This document shows positions 9,230 through 18,732 of a stretch of 64,000 bases of DNA, piece after piece. Location of the stretch: the NCBI GenBank assembly GCA_026692725.1, contig JAPMUG010000008.1:62001-126000 (forward strand), given 5' to 3'. This stretch comes from Ecytonucleospora hepatopenaei (Eukaryota; Microsporidia; Enterocytozoonidae). The translations under genes were made by a program, and so were the position numbers. Numbering within the stretch: position 1 is the stretch's first letter; each line of letters begins with the position of its first letter. Under the pieces are notes generated by a model that was not told the DNA's origin, searched no databases, and saw only the letters and a list, made by a program, of their open reading frames with translations.

Positions 9230-10132
9230 TTAACGATTTAACCTTATTATTTCTTTTTTAAGTTCTCTTCTTTTTTCAACCAACATTTCAACATTAAAAA
9301 ATGCAGTTTTTACATCTTCTACACGTTTACAATCTTTAAGTTTGTCAAAATCGCACTTAGAAATAAAATGCATTGCCCAAAAATGTGCAAATAAAGTCCT
9401 TTTTTGAATGCACTTTTTGTTTTCGCAATGCAATTTTATCAAGTAACCATATTTTTCACATCGACTACAACCTTTTAATTCTTTTTCAAAAAGCTTTTTA
9501 AGCGCTAAATACATCATTTTATTAGAAAACCATATTTGTGAAAATTCGTTATTTTTCATACTTATATTTAATTTTTCTGAATTTTTTCTTAGTCCTTCGT
9601 TTATGACTTTTATTCCACTTAATTTTATAAAATGTAATTGCAGAGGGCTTTTTATGTGTAAAAAACAATCTGTAAAATTTGTAAAATCTCCTAGTGTTTT
9701 AACTAAAGGCATTTTTTTAAAATCAAAAAAGGCACACTTAACTTTTCTTGATAAATTTGAAAATTCCTTATCATAAAGTGGTTCAAGTTCTATTTTACCC
9801 AATCTTCTTCTAACATAATCTTCATAACTTTCAATTGTGGTGTAATATGTTGTTGTTTTGCTTAAAATTTCAGGAAAATAAATGATAACAAAAAGTTTAA
9901 GTCTTTGAAATTGTAAATCAAATGATTGATTTAGATCAATTTCATATTTACATCTGTTACACTCATAAGTTGCAAAATGTTTTATATTAATTTTTTTTAT
10001 TTTTTCATCAAAATTCTTCTTAAATTGATTTGTAAGACCACTTTCCATTAATTTTTCAAAGTATTCTGTATCTACTGCATTAAAAATAAATCCTGTAAAT
10101 ATCAAGCACTTTAATAAAATATCAAAAAGCAT
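9230..10132 (-). CDS. Secreted protein of minus-strand tandem family, member E
   Basis: This 300-residue product has a signal peptide (about residues 1-18, ending near FNAVD). It is the most divergent and most Cys-rich of the five: CNRCKY near residue 47, then CSRCEKYGYLIKLHCENKKC near 220-240, which gives paired Cys spaced like small metal or disulfide knuckles. The family blocks M-P-L-V-K-T-L and F-S-N-K-M-M-Y-L are present. Upstream on its strand is CCCTCTATCAATCTTA before the ATG, a CCC-type element. Its function is unknown. Confidence 0.65.
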   Translation of the reverse strand: MLFDILLKCLIFTGFIFNAVDTEYFEKLMESGLTNQFKKNFDEKIKKINIKHFATYECNRCKYEIDLNQSFDLQFQRLKLFVIIYFPEILSKTTTYYTTIESYEDYVRRRLGKIELEPLYDKEFSNLSRKVKCAFFDFKKMPLVKTLGDFTNFTDCFLHIKSPLQLHFIKLSGIKVINEGLRKNSEKLNISMKNNEFSQIWFSNKMMYLALKKLFEKELKGCSRCEKYGYLIKLHCENKKCIQKRTLFAHFWAMHFISKCDFDKLKDCKRVEDVKTAFFNVEMLVEKRRELKKEIIRLNR

Positions 10133-10230
10133 TAAGATTGATAGAGGGCTTTTATCATTTTTTTGTATTTTTCAATTAAGCTTAAATATTTTTACTGAAT
10201 TTTAAATTTTATTTACATGTGTTTATAACG

Positions 10231-10704
10231 TTATAAATAAATATATAACCATTTATAATATAATATTCCCTGTAATACCACCATTATTATGCTAAATAAA
10301 ATAATTTTGTAAACATATTTTGGCAGCATAAAATATTTATTTTCAAAATCCACCTGTATAGAATATTCAACATTATTTTTGTAATAAACTGCACAATCAA
10401 TTACTTCTAATGTATTTTTATTGACATCTAGTGGTTCATTGCTTATTTTAAATCTAAACAAGTGTTCAGGCCCAAAACTAATTTTGACGCTATTGTATTT
10501 GTTGTTAACTGGTACAACAAAATCAAATAATTTTATGTGACTTATGTTTTTTAATAAAAATTCTTCGTTATCACATTTTATCTGATTAGTTTTTAGCAAA
10601 AAAGGTAGATTTAATGCGGTTTTTTCATACAAAAACATGTTAAAGAAAAAATGTATAGATAAATCTAAACAAATACTAAAAAGTTTGAATAGACTAACTA
10701 ACAT
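10231..10704 (-). CDS. Small single-pass membrane protein with N-terminal leader
   Basis: The open frame runs back to 10773, but I place the start at the ATG at 10704 because GCCCTTATATG sits exactly there on the minus strand. The 157-residue product has a hydrophobic N-terminus (about residues 1-22), a lumenal-looking beta-rich region (about residues 35-125), and a C-terminal membrane segment (about 132-152) with almost no tail. The layout fits a type I ER or secretory-pathway membrane protein. I see no diagnostic motif, and a subunit of an ER enzyme complex is only a guess. The gene is divergent from TERT, with 36 bases between the two start codons. Confidence 0.6.
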   Translation of the reverse strand: MLVSLFKLFSICLDLSIHFFFNMFLYEKTALNLPFLLKTNQIKCDNEEFLLKNISHIKLFDFVVPVNNKYNSVKISFGPEHLFRFKISNEPLDVNKNTLEVIDCAVYYKNNVEYSIQVDFENKYFMLPKYVYKIILFSIIMVVLQGILYYKWLYIYL

Positions 10705-10740
10705 ATAAGGGCAAACTATGTAAACAATATCCCTCTCAAA
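10705..10740. promoter_or_regulatory. 36-base divergent start region with two CCC elements
   Basis: Only 36 bases separate the start codons of the minus-strand membrane gene and the plus-strand TERT gene. On the minus strand the spacer gives GCCCTTATATG at the start of the left gene. On the plus strand it gives ATCCCTCTCAAAATG at the start of TERT. Each strand therefore carries its own CCC-type element within 10 bases of the ATG. Confidence 0.6.
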
Positions 10741-13293
10741 ATGTATTTGAGAGGGCAAACAATTTTGCTGCAAACTTTTTTGGAGGAAAATATGATTTTA
10801 GATTCGGAAAGACAGTATGCTTCAAGCTTTATTTATAGCAATACTTTTTGTAACCTGTGTATAATGAAAAAAGACATTTCTGAAGAAAAAATTGAAAAAA
10901 TAAAAGAAGAAATTTTTAAAACATTACCTTGTGAATTTAATGAAGAAAAATTAATTTATATTTTAAAGTTATTTTTTCAAATTTATAAACAATCATATGG
11001 CAGACTTGAAGTTTTAAACATAGAAAATATACAAAACTATAACCTTAAAAACTATAAACAAACAAATTCAAGTAAAACTTTATGTATAAACAGGCATATA
11101 ATTATTACAGGTAAAATAGATGAAATAGAAAATGAAATAATTTTTGAAAAAGTTACCAAAAATGTTAAAAACATAAATATCAGTCTTTTAGAAAATATAA
11201 AGAAAATAATAACAGAATGTTGTATGGCTTTTTCCAAAATATCATTTTGGTTAATTTTAAAGAGTAAATTTAACAAAAATTTTAGTAATGACAATAATAA
11301 TTTTATATTAGAAATAGAAAAGTATGAGGTTGTAGATTATTTATTTTGTATATCAAAAAAGTTTTTGAAACATATTTTCACTTATAAACAATTTAATATC
11401 TTAAAAACAAAAATAAAAACATACATTTATGCTCCGTATAAAGAAATGATAACAATTTATCAGCTATCAAGTTTTTTTGATATCAAAAATTGTAAGTTTT
11501 TTAAGATGTATTTTGAAAAAGAACAGGTAAAATACACCAGGATGGAAAATATAGCAAACGAAAAGATTTTTAAAAACTTTATACAGGTGCTTTTTGAAAG
11601 TTTTTTTGCTCATGCAATAAACCAATGTTTTTACGTTTCAATCAAAAGTGGAAAAGACTTAACATTGCATTTTTATTATAAAAATTACCTTAAATCAACG
11701 TATGAATTAAAATGCAACGCATTTTTACAGAATTCAGTTGCATTAAAACAAAAAAATGTTTGTAAACATGAAGAAGATTCTTTTACAATAAATGATGAAG
11801 AATTTCTACATGACATTAATGACAATCAAAACAAAATATTCAACGATAACAAAAATGTTAAATTTCAATCTTTATGCGTAAATGAAAGTAAAAACACAAC
11901 TTTTTGCACGTTGCGTATTTTACACAAAAATGATGAAAATTGGCGTGTAATTGCAAATTGTCAAAAAATTAACAAAGAATTTTTATTTTTAGTTTCTTTT
12001 CTCAGAACAGAGATCAAGGCAAATTATAAAAATGCTTTATTTGGATTTTATGATTTAAACAATGCACTTCTAGAATTTTATAAAAACAATAATGAAAATG
12101 TATACGTATACGCATTTGATTTAAACTCTTGTTTCGATTTTTTAGATCACAATTTTTTAATAAGTGCTTTTAAAGATCTGATGCAAAAAACCAAGAGAAA
12201 TAAATTTAGATTCCATAGGTATAGAATTTTTAAGTATAATGAAAGCTTAGAATGTGTATTTAACAAAATTATAAATATTTATAGACAGGAAGATTTAGAA
12301 GATGAATGTTTTTCATCTTTACATAAAAAATATGTCAAAACAGTTGAATTAACCAAAGATGAGATTTTTAATTTATTTATTGACGCAATAAAAAATGTAA
12401 AAATTAAAAAGGGAAATGATTTTTATCTAAAAACAGTTGGTATTTTACAAGGTCTTTCGAGTTCTATTCATCTATGTACGCTTTACATGGAAAAAATAAA
12501 AGAAAAATATTTCAGTTGGATTGAAAAAGGAACAATTTTAACGTATGTAGATGATTTTATATATTTAACTAGCTCAAAGGAAGAGTTCTTGCAATTTAAA
12601 ATATTTATGAAAACTGTTAATTTTAAAGAAATAAAGGTAAATAAAGAAAAGAGTCAATATACACCTTTAAACTCTTTAAACTCTTTAAATATAAGCGATA
12701 ACACAAAACAAAAAAATAAATTGATCAACTATAAGATAAGAGGAATAAGTGCTGATATTTTACAAACACATCCATATAAAAGTTTTTTTAATATAGGAAG
12801 TATAACAAATTTATTTAAGTTTAATTTGTTACCTGAAGGTGTAAGTTTAAATAATAATTTTGTAAATACTTACAAAAATAAAATAACAGATAAATATGTT
12901 ACATGGGTAGGTTATAGAATATATTTTAATGGTTTTAGCATTAAATACGATTATGATTGGAAGAATATTAAAAATCAATATTCTTTACGTTTTTTACCTC
13001 ATGGTAAGTGTATTTTTACAAAAGTAAAGTGCATTTTAGATTTTAAGCTTAACAGTTTATTATTTCATGGTCTAAACAAAAAGAAATATGAAAATGCATT
13101 TGAGCTTATTTTATACATAACACGTGTATCTAAACACTTGATAAGTAACTTAGATACAGTTAATTTAAAGTTTATTGATAAAATTATTGATTATGCCTTA
13201 AAAAGAATTAACAAAAAGAAAAATTTATGTATGGAACTTTTAGAAAAAATGCGTGATAAAATTTATAGAATTGAAGATTTGAATAAAAGTTAA
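10741..13293 (+). CDS. TERT: Telomerase reverse transcriptase catalytic subunit
   Basis: This 850-residue protein synthesises telomeric DNA from an RNA template in the nucleus. Reverse-transcriptase motifs appear in order: motif 1 (RILHKNDENWRVIANC, about residues 390-405); motif A (AFDLNSCFD, Asp460); motif B' (GILQGLSSS, from residue 567); motif C (YVDDF, Asp604-Asp605); and a later G-Y-R-I-Y-F-N-G segment in the position of motif E. The three catalytic Asp residues are present. The helical region before motif 1 fits the telomerase RNA-binding domain, and the end fits the thumb. It is shorter than most fungal and animal homologs (over 880 residues). The start at 10741 is supported by the CCCTCTC element just upstream. 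Confidence 0.92.
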   Translation: MYLRGQTILLQTFLEENMILDSERQYASSFIYSNTFCNLCIMKKDISEEKIEKIKEEIFKTLPCEFNEEKLIYILKLFFQIYKQSYGRLEVLNIENIQNYNLKNYKQTNSSKTLCINRHIIITGKIDEIENEIIFEKVTKNVKNINISLLENIKKIITECCMAFSKISFWLILKSKFNKNFSNDNNNFILEIEKYEVVDYLFCISKKFLKHIFTYKQFNILKTKIKTYIYAPYKEMITIYQLSSFFDIKNCKFFKMYFEKEQVKYTRMENIANEKIFKNFIQVLFESFFAHAINQCFYVSIKSGKDLTLHFYYKNYLKSTYELKCNAFLQNSVALKQKNVCKHEEDSFTINDEEFLHDINDNQNKIFNDNKNVKFQSLCVNESKNTTFCTLRILHKNDENWRVIANCQKINKEFLFLVSFLRTEIKANYKNALFGFYDLNNALLEFYKNNNENVYVYAFDLNSCFDFLDHNFLISAFKDLMQKTKRNKFRFHRYRIFKYNESLECVFNKIINIYRQEDLEDECFSSLHKKYVKTVELTKDEIFNLFIDAIKNVKIKKGNDFYLKTVGILQGLSSSIHLCTLYMEKIKEKYFSWIEKGTILTYVDDFIYLTSSKEEFLQFKIFMKTVNFKEIKVNKEKSQYTPLNSLNSLNISDNTKQKNKLINYKIRGISADILQTHPYKSFFNIGSITNLFKFNLLPEGVSLNNNFVNTYKNKITDKYVTWVGYRIYFNGFSIKYDYDWKNIKNQYSLRFLPHGKCIFTKVKCILDFKLNSLLFHGLNKKKYENAFELILYITRVSKHLISNLDTVNLKFIDKIIDYALKRINKKKNLCMELLEKMRDKIYRIEDLNKS

Positions 13294-13455
13294 TTTTTTT
13301 ATATTAATCATTTTAATAAACCAATAACTTTTAATTTTTTCCCTTAATTTAAAAGTATAAAAGTATTATAAATTTATAATATTATTTATAAAATTATTAT
13401 AATATTTTTTAATAAAGTTAGATAGATTATAAATAGCAATAAACAATCGCCAAAA

Positions 13456-15192
13456 ATGACTGAACAAATACCAAGAAATATAACAATAGGTTATAATCAC
13501 ATGTATGTTAGAAATTTTTTAGGAAACCAAATATTTTTATATCCAACAAGTGGACAGATAAAAACAGGTGAAATTTTATGTGCAGTTGGTGATAGCGGAT
13601 CAGGTAAGACAATTTTTTTAAATGCCTTAACTAAAAACTTAGAATCCAAATTTAGAAAAGTAGGATTTTCAACTTCCATGATAAATTCTGCAAGTTTTAT
13701 TACGGAAATCAATCGATTTTACATTGAAGAATTCACAGTTGCAGAAAATATAAAAATGGCGTATGCTAAGAAAAATGGCAATTTATTGACATTATTAGAA
13801 ATTTATAAAGTTAGATTTAAAGAGTATTATAATGTAGTAGCAAAAAATCTGCCACTTTTTTATAAACATGTACTGGCTCTTACTTTAGCAGATATTTCTG
13901 AAACACCTATAATTATCCATGACAATCCATTCTTCTTTTTAACTTTAGAGGAAAAAATAAAATTACTGGTTTATTACAGAAACCTTAAGTTTAAAAACAA
14001 AATTGTAATTATAACGTGTAACAATGAAGATTTGTTCGATGATTTAATCACACAGGAATTTAAATTTAGTATTTTCTTAAACAAAAGAAATATTTTTTTG
14101 GGTAACCCTTTGGTTTTCATTAACGAAATAAAGACAAATCTTCTTAGGGATGAAAAAAATGTTAAAAAATTAAATGATGTAAATTTGCTTAAATACGTAT
14201 TGTCTCACACATGCAATACAAGCGAGACACAGGAAGAATTTAAGAACAGAATCATGTTATTGCAATCAAATCAGCCAGATTCTAATTTTTCTATTTTAAA
14301 TCCCAACAAGCTTCTTTTTGATAAACAAAAAATGTCTTATACACAGCGTATGATTTTAATCTGTACAAAAATGGCAACAATGTTTTTTAAACATGTAAAT
14401 ATTTTTGTATGGATAATTTCTCTAATATTACCTGAAATAATAATGATATTTGTTTCTTATTTGAGTGATAATGATCAGTTTTACAACGATACAGAAATCC
14501 AATTTAAAACAAGAAGGGGTTTTTATTATTTTCCAAAGGGAAAGGTATCCTTATCAAATGTGGAGTTTAGAGAAATAATGGAATATTTAGACAATTTAAA
14601 AGAAAACTCTGAATTTGGTAATAAAGAAATGCAGTTAAAGATAGTGCAAGTTCTTAGATTCTTGCTGAATTACATTTCTTCTAAATTCCTTACTGTTTTT
14701 TTACTAAGGTATTTTTTTATTTCTCAATTTCCATATGGCTCTTATTTATTAAAGAATAGCATCATGAACAGAAACAATCATTGTACTTTTTTAAATACAG
14801 ATGATGCTATCGTCATATCTATAATTAGTAGAATACCAAATATTATAGTAGAGTTTATTACGAATTTTATAGTTATAAAAAAGATGTTTTATATGGAAAC
14901 AACTATAGCTGTAAAATTTTTTCTTATACATACAATTCTATCTACTGCATTTGTTCTATATAATTTACATCTACTTAGACACACTGTGTGTAATTTAGGG
15001 TTGATTTTTTACAAAATTATTTTATTTTTGTTTATTTATGCGGCGTATAAAATGCATAAAGAATTTAGTTTATTTTTTAGTCAAATCTTTCTGTATCATA
15101 TGTTTTCAGAAATAGGAAGGGAAATTGTAGTAGTTTTATCTCTTTTTTGTCTTTCTATACTCGTAATGAAGTTAGGTTTATTCAGCAATTGA
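13456..15192 (+). CDS. Degenerate ABCG-type half-transporter
   Basis: This 578-residue protein has the reverse order typical of ABCG/White half-transporters: nucleotide-binding domain first (about 1-290), then a membrane domain with about six hydrophobic segments from residue 310. Walker A is perfect (GDSGSGKT, residues 45-52), and E-x-F-T-V-A-E-N matches the family segment after the Q-loop. The ABC signature LSGGQ is absent: the region before Walker B reads LPLFYKHVLALTLAD. Walker B keeps Asp156 but has Asn157 for the catalytic Glu. The switch His is replaced (IITCNNED). It probably binds ATP but may not hydrolyse it alone, so it would need a competent partner or act differently. Its substrate is unknown. 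Confidence 0.8.
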   Translation: MTEQIPRNITIGYNHMYVRNFLGNQIFLYPTSGQIKTGEILCAVGDSGSGKTIFLNALTKNLESKFRKVGFSTSMINSASFITEINRFYIEEFTVAENIKMAYAKKNGNLLTLLEIYKVRFKEYYNVVAKNLPLFYKHVLALTLADISETPIIIHDNPFFFLTLEEKIKLLVYYRNLKFKNKIVIITCNNEDLFDDLITQEFKFSIFLNKRNIFLGNPLVFINEIKTNLLRDEKNVKKLNDVNLLKYVLSHTCNTSETQEEFKNRIMLLQSNQPDSNFSILNPNKLLFDKQKMSYTQRMILICTKMATMFFKHVNIFVWIISLILPEIIMIFVSYLSDNDQFYNDTEIQFKTRRGFYYFPKGKVSLSNVEFREIMEYLDNLKENSEFGNKEMQLKIVQVLRFLLNYISSKFLTVFLLRYFFISQFPYGSYLLKNSIMNRNNHCTFLNTDDAIVISIISRIPNIIVEFITNFIVIKKMFYMETTIAVKFFLIHTILSTAFVLYNLHLLRHTVCNLGLIFYKIILFLFIYAAYKMHKEFSLFFSQIFLYHMFSEIGREIVVVLSLFCLSILVMKLGLFSN

Positions 15193-15350
15193 ATGTTTTT
15201 ATTTTAAGTATAAATTATACGTTTACCTATAAACATTTATAGTTTTAATTAATTTATATTTACATCAGTAATATAATTAAAAGATTGTTATATATTTTAA
15301 AATAATTCAAAAAATTCAAATCTTTAAAAACGCAATTTTTTGGCCCTTTA

Positions 15351-16874
15351 ATGACTAACAGCAAAAAACAGCTTCAAGAACAACAAGCAACTCTTAGAAA
15401 GATAAGAAATGAGGAAATGTTAAAAAGAAGCAGATCAACCAAAGAAAACGAAAATGCAAAAGTACTAGGTGAATTCTCAGAAAGTGTAAGAAAACTTTAT
15501 TCTCCAGATTTAAATGAAGTGTATGATGGTATTTATGAAATAAGATTGGCACTTTCTCAGCGTGCTTCTCCTCCTGTAAAACAAATTTTAGATTTGAAAA
15601 TTATGGACAGACTTGTGAGCCTGTTAAACACAAAAAATAAACTTTACGTGGAAACCACTGACAAACACATGGCAAAGAATGTTTTGATAGAAACAGCCTG
15701 GGCGTTAACCAACATTTGTACAGGAACGCATTTACAAACTAAAACTGTAGTAGACCATAATGCATGTCCGTTACTTATGGAAATGTTCAGATTTAATGAC
15801 GATGAAATGGTGGATCAGGCCATTTGGTGCCTGGGAAATATTGCAGGAGATTGTGAAAGGTTCAGAGATATTTTGACAGGTCTCGGAGCAGTTGAAACGG
15901 TCTGTGAGAAATTAAAAATTTACGAATTCAAAAATGACAAAAAAGCAATTTTTAACAATTTACTGTGGTTTGCAGGGAATTTGCTGAGAGGGAAAATTCC
16001 ACCACCATCAAAGGAAACAATGGCCGTCTTTTTAAATATTTATGAAGCATACTGTAATATAGAAGATGAAGAAGCAACAAATGCCATTTTCTGGGGTATT
16101 TCCTACATTTGTGACAATGACAATGATCTTATGATTGCCTTTACACAATCTCCTATTTATACTCGTTTTTTAGAATTATTAAACGGTTATGGTGAAAAGT
16201 TGCTAACTAACACTACAAACCAAAAAACAACAAATTTACATAGTTTATGCAGTTATTCCCTCTCTCCAATTGTACGTACATTAGGGCATTTAGTGGGAGG
16301 AAGCAATGAACTGTGTGATTTTGTGATAAAAAGTGGTGCTCTAAATAACATAAAATTGATGTTTTATAAAACACATGCAAGAAGAGCACAGCTTATAAGA
16401 AAAGAAATATGCTGGGCACTCTCAAATATTATAGCAGGACCAGAAGAACACATCCAGTGGGTACTTGACAGAAAGTTAGATGATCTTCTTTTAGATTCTT
16501 TGGGTAATTATGAGATATCCATAAGAAGAGAAGCAGCCCATGCCCTGTATAATTTAACCCATGATTCTGATAATATTGATATTGCCATAAAGTTAATAAA
16601 TCAAAATATATGCGTAGCAATTAAAAAGGCAATAGAAGCAGCAGAATCACAAAGTGACATAGTGATGACATGTTTGGATATTTGCATAAATTTACTAGAA
16701 GCGGGTGAAATCATAACAAAAAGAAATGGACATAATGTGGTATTAGATAAAATGAATGAAACAAGACTGGCAGATTTGATAGAAGACTGTCAAGACATGA
16801 GAACAGATGAGATTTCAGATAAGGCATATAATATAGTGATGAAATATTTAGGAGGGGAAGAGGAATCATATTGA
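15351..16874 (+). CDS. SRP1: Importin alpha (karyopherin alpha)
   Basis: This 507-residue armadillo-repeat adaptor binds classical nuclear localisation signals and carries cargo into the nucleus with importin beta. The N-terminus is a basic helix (RKIRNEEMLKRSRS), consistent with the importin-beta-binding domain. About ten ARM repeats follow, with the family hallmark W-x-x-x-N at NLS-contact positions: ETAWALTNI, QAIWCLGNIAGD, NLLWFAGNL, FWGISYI, ICWALSNIIAG and AAHALYNL. Length matches the family. The start is preceded by GGCCCTTTAATG. It is one of the more G+C-balanced genes here, as expected for a conserved housekeeping gene. Confidence 0.95.
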   Translation: MTNSKKQLQEQQATLRKIRNEEMLKRSRSTKENENAKVLGEFSESVRKLYSPDLNEVYDGIYEIRLALSQRASPPVKQILDLKIMDRLVSLLNTKNKLYVETTDKHMAKNVLIETAWALTNICTGTHLQTKTVVDHNACPLLMEMFRFNDDEMVDQAIWCLGNIAGDCERFRDILTGLGAVETVCEKLKIYEFKNDKKAIFNNLLWFAGNLLRGKIPPPSKETMAVFLNIYEAYCNIEDEEATNAIFWGISYICDNDNDLMIAFTQSPIYTRFLELLNGYGEKLLTNTTNQKTTNLHSLCSYSLSPIVRTLGHLVGGSNELCDFVIKSGALNNIKLMFYKTHARRAQLIRKEICWALSNIIAGPEEHIQWVLDRKLDDLLLDSLGNYEISIRREAAHALYNLTHDSDNIDIAIKLINQNICVAIKKAIEAAESQSDIVMTCLDICINLLEAGEIITKRNGHNVVLDKMNETRLADLIEDCQDMRTDEISDKAYNIVMKYLGGEEESY

Positions 16875-17136
16875 TATGTGATATGACATTTTAATAAATT
16901 TTTATATAATATAAATGGAAATAATTTTATTTACAAATATTTATTTAAAATATCAACTATTAGTTTTTAATCATTTTTTAAATTTTTTTACTCTCCCTTA
17001 AAATCATAAACTATTAAAAACATTTGAATTATTTAAAAATCTTTAAAACTAAGTTAGAATTATTTATAATTATTTTAATTTATTTACAATATATTATAAT
17101 TTTACTATTTAATACTATTTATATTTAATTTTTATT

Positions 17137-18249
17137 ATGATATTTATTAATTATTTAATGTTAATATACTTTAAATATATTTTTAATAGTAATAATATAA
17201 CAAATAAAAGTAGTATAAATGCATCTGTTGATGATATTGTATTTAATGAATGTTATACAATACAAAAGATAAAAGATAAAAACTCTGCTTTAATAAAACA
17301 AGAAAATACTGCTCAATACTTTGCATTTACATTGCCACTTAAACATAATTCAAAGAACATGAATGATAAAAATGATGAGTCAATGTATTGTTCTTATAAA
17401 TATCAACAATTTTACATTACTAAAGAATTAAAATTAAAGAAAGATACATTAATAAAATACAATGGTAAGGAATACAAAATAGTAAAAGATGATGTTAAAT
17501 TTAAATTCAATCAAGAGTGTTCACTTAAACTGTTAAATGAAGGTCAGTATAAAAATATAGAGACATATGTTATACTGCATCAAAAATATTGTAATAATAT
17601 TGTTGATTTAGCAGAAAAAAACATTTTAGAAATTAGACATTCTTCTTTAAAATGCAAAAAATTTAATGGATTACTTGATTTACCTCTTTATAAATTTAAG
17701 CCTATAGAAACTAATAAAAGCATGATATCAAGAATACAGATCTTTTATGATGATGATAATATTACGTTTGAAAAAAAAGTTGCAAATGATATACAAAAGA
17801 TAGATTTAAATAATTATTTTTTAATACATATTGATATGAAAGATTTTTGTAAAAAAATGCTGTTAGAAGATAAAAAATTTAAATATAACACAGAATTAAG
17901 ATTATTGGACAAAGATATTAAGATAAAAATGTATATAAAAAATATTAATGATATAGCAGTATTGGTGGATAATAAAACTAACACATTAAATAATTCTAAT
18001 ATTTCTGATTTAAAAGGTAAAAATGATATTAATCAAAAAAATAAATCTTATAATATTACAACTAATAACGTTACAACAAATAACGAAGTACGTAATGATT
18101 TTGATAAAAATGGTAACACTAAATATAAATATAGTATATTAAAAAATCATAAAAGGGTTATTATAATTTTAGCATGTATAATACCTATAAGTATTATAGG
18201 AATAATAAGCTTAATATTTTATTTACGTAAGGAATGGAATAAAGTTTAG
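17137..18249 (+). CDS. Type I surface-type membrane protein, single-copy ectodomain
   Basis: This 370-residue protein has an N-terminal hydrophobic leader (about 1-16), a long hydrophilic ectodomain, an Asn/Thr-rich stalk (about 283-325), a single C-terminal membrane segment (about 340-362) and a short basic tail. The ectodomain matches one repeat unit of the protein at 47296-49327. Shared blocks are D-[DI]-[IV]-[VI]-F-N-E-[CK]-Y, then KEL-x-LKKDT-x-[LI], then a G-K-x-YKI element, then [KE]-[CE]-[NS]-L-[KQ]-L, and near the stalk L-x-x-L-D-K-[DN]-[IA]-K-I. It therefore belongs to a small surface family. Cell-surface location and host contact are inferences from topology only. Confidence 0.65.
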   Translation: MIFINYLMLIYFKYIFNSNNITNKSSINASVDDIVFNECYTIQKIKDKNSALIKQENTAQYFAFTLPLKHNSKNMNDKNDESMYCSYKYQQFYITKELKLKKDTLIKYNGKEYKIVKDDVKFKFNQECSLKLLNEGQYKNIETYVILHQKYCNNIVDLAEKNILEIRHSSLKCKKFNGLLDLPLYKFKPIETNKSMISRIQIFYDDDNITFEKKVANDIQKIDLNNYFLIHIDMKDFCKKMLLEDKKFKYNTELRLLDKDIKIKMYIKNINDIAVLVDNKTNTLNNSNISDLKGKNDINQKNKSYNITTNNVTTNNEVRNDFDKNGNTKYKYSILKNHKRVIIILACIIPISIIGIISLIFYLRKEWNKV

Positions 18250-18732
18250 GTAAAATATTAATAAATAAATTATTAAAGTTATATCCATAATTATACACCT
18301 TGTTTAATAATTTACTAAATAGATTAGTGTAACTGTAAATATCTCTAAAAATATTTAATAAGAAAGAATAACAATAATTATCTTGTATTTTAAATAAAAA
18401 CAGTTAAAAAATTATATTGCTCTTCATTTTATTAATTACTGTTTTATCAATTTATCAAAATTTTTGTTTATAAATATTCTTTACGTTATTGCCAATATTA
18501 TATATCCTAAGAGCATGCAGACGGTAAACTTAACAAACTTATTTAAATCGCCACTCCGTTTTGTTTTTTTCATGGGAGTCTTTTTTCATTATTTTAAAGG
18601 AGAAACTCAAAAAATTTTTTGATTTATAAAAAAATCATTTTAAGTAATTTAATACAATAAAATTTAACTTTTTTTATAACTAATGACGTTATTTATTATA
18701 TATAAATTCATCTTTAAATTAAATATATAATT
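18250..18732. other. Long gene-free interval with a G+C-richer core
   Basis: This 483-base gap lies between convergent genes. Most of it is plain A+T-rich sequence. A stretch at about 18508-18610 is richer in G and C, with CCTAAGAGCATGCAGACGG, and a short inverted repeat ACTCC...GGAGT at about 18553-18581, followed by AAAGGAGAAACTC. I compared it by eye with snRNA, RNase P, SRP and U3 signatures and found no match. It could be an unrecognised structured RNA or a relic. Confidence 0.3.

Noticed and set aside
1..10200. Subtelomeric position because of secreted arrays next to TERT
   Set aside because: No telomere-like repeats are present, and the TERT gene itself says nothing about chromosome position.
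18250..18732. Spliceosomal snRNA, RNase P or SRP RNA in the gap
   Set aside because: No characteristic conserved sequence (Sm site context, U6 ACAGAGA, U5 loop, RNase P CR motifs) could be found by eye.
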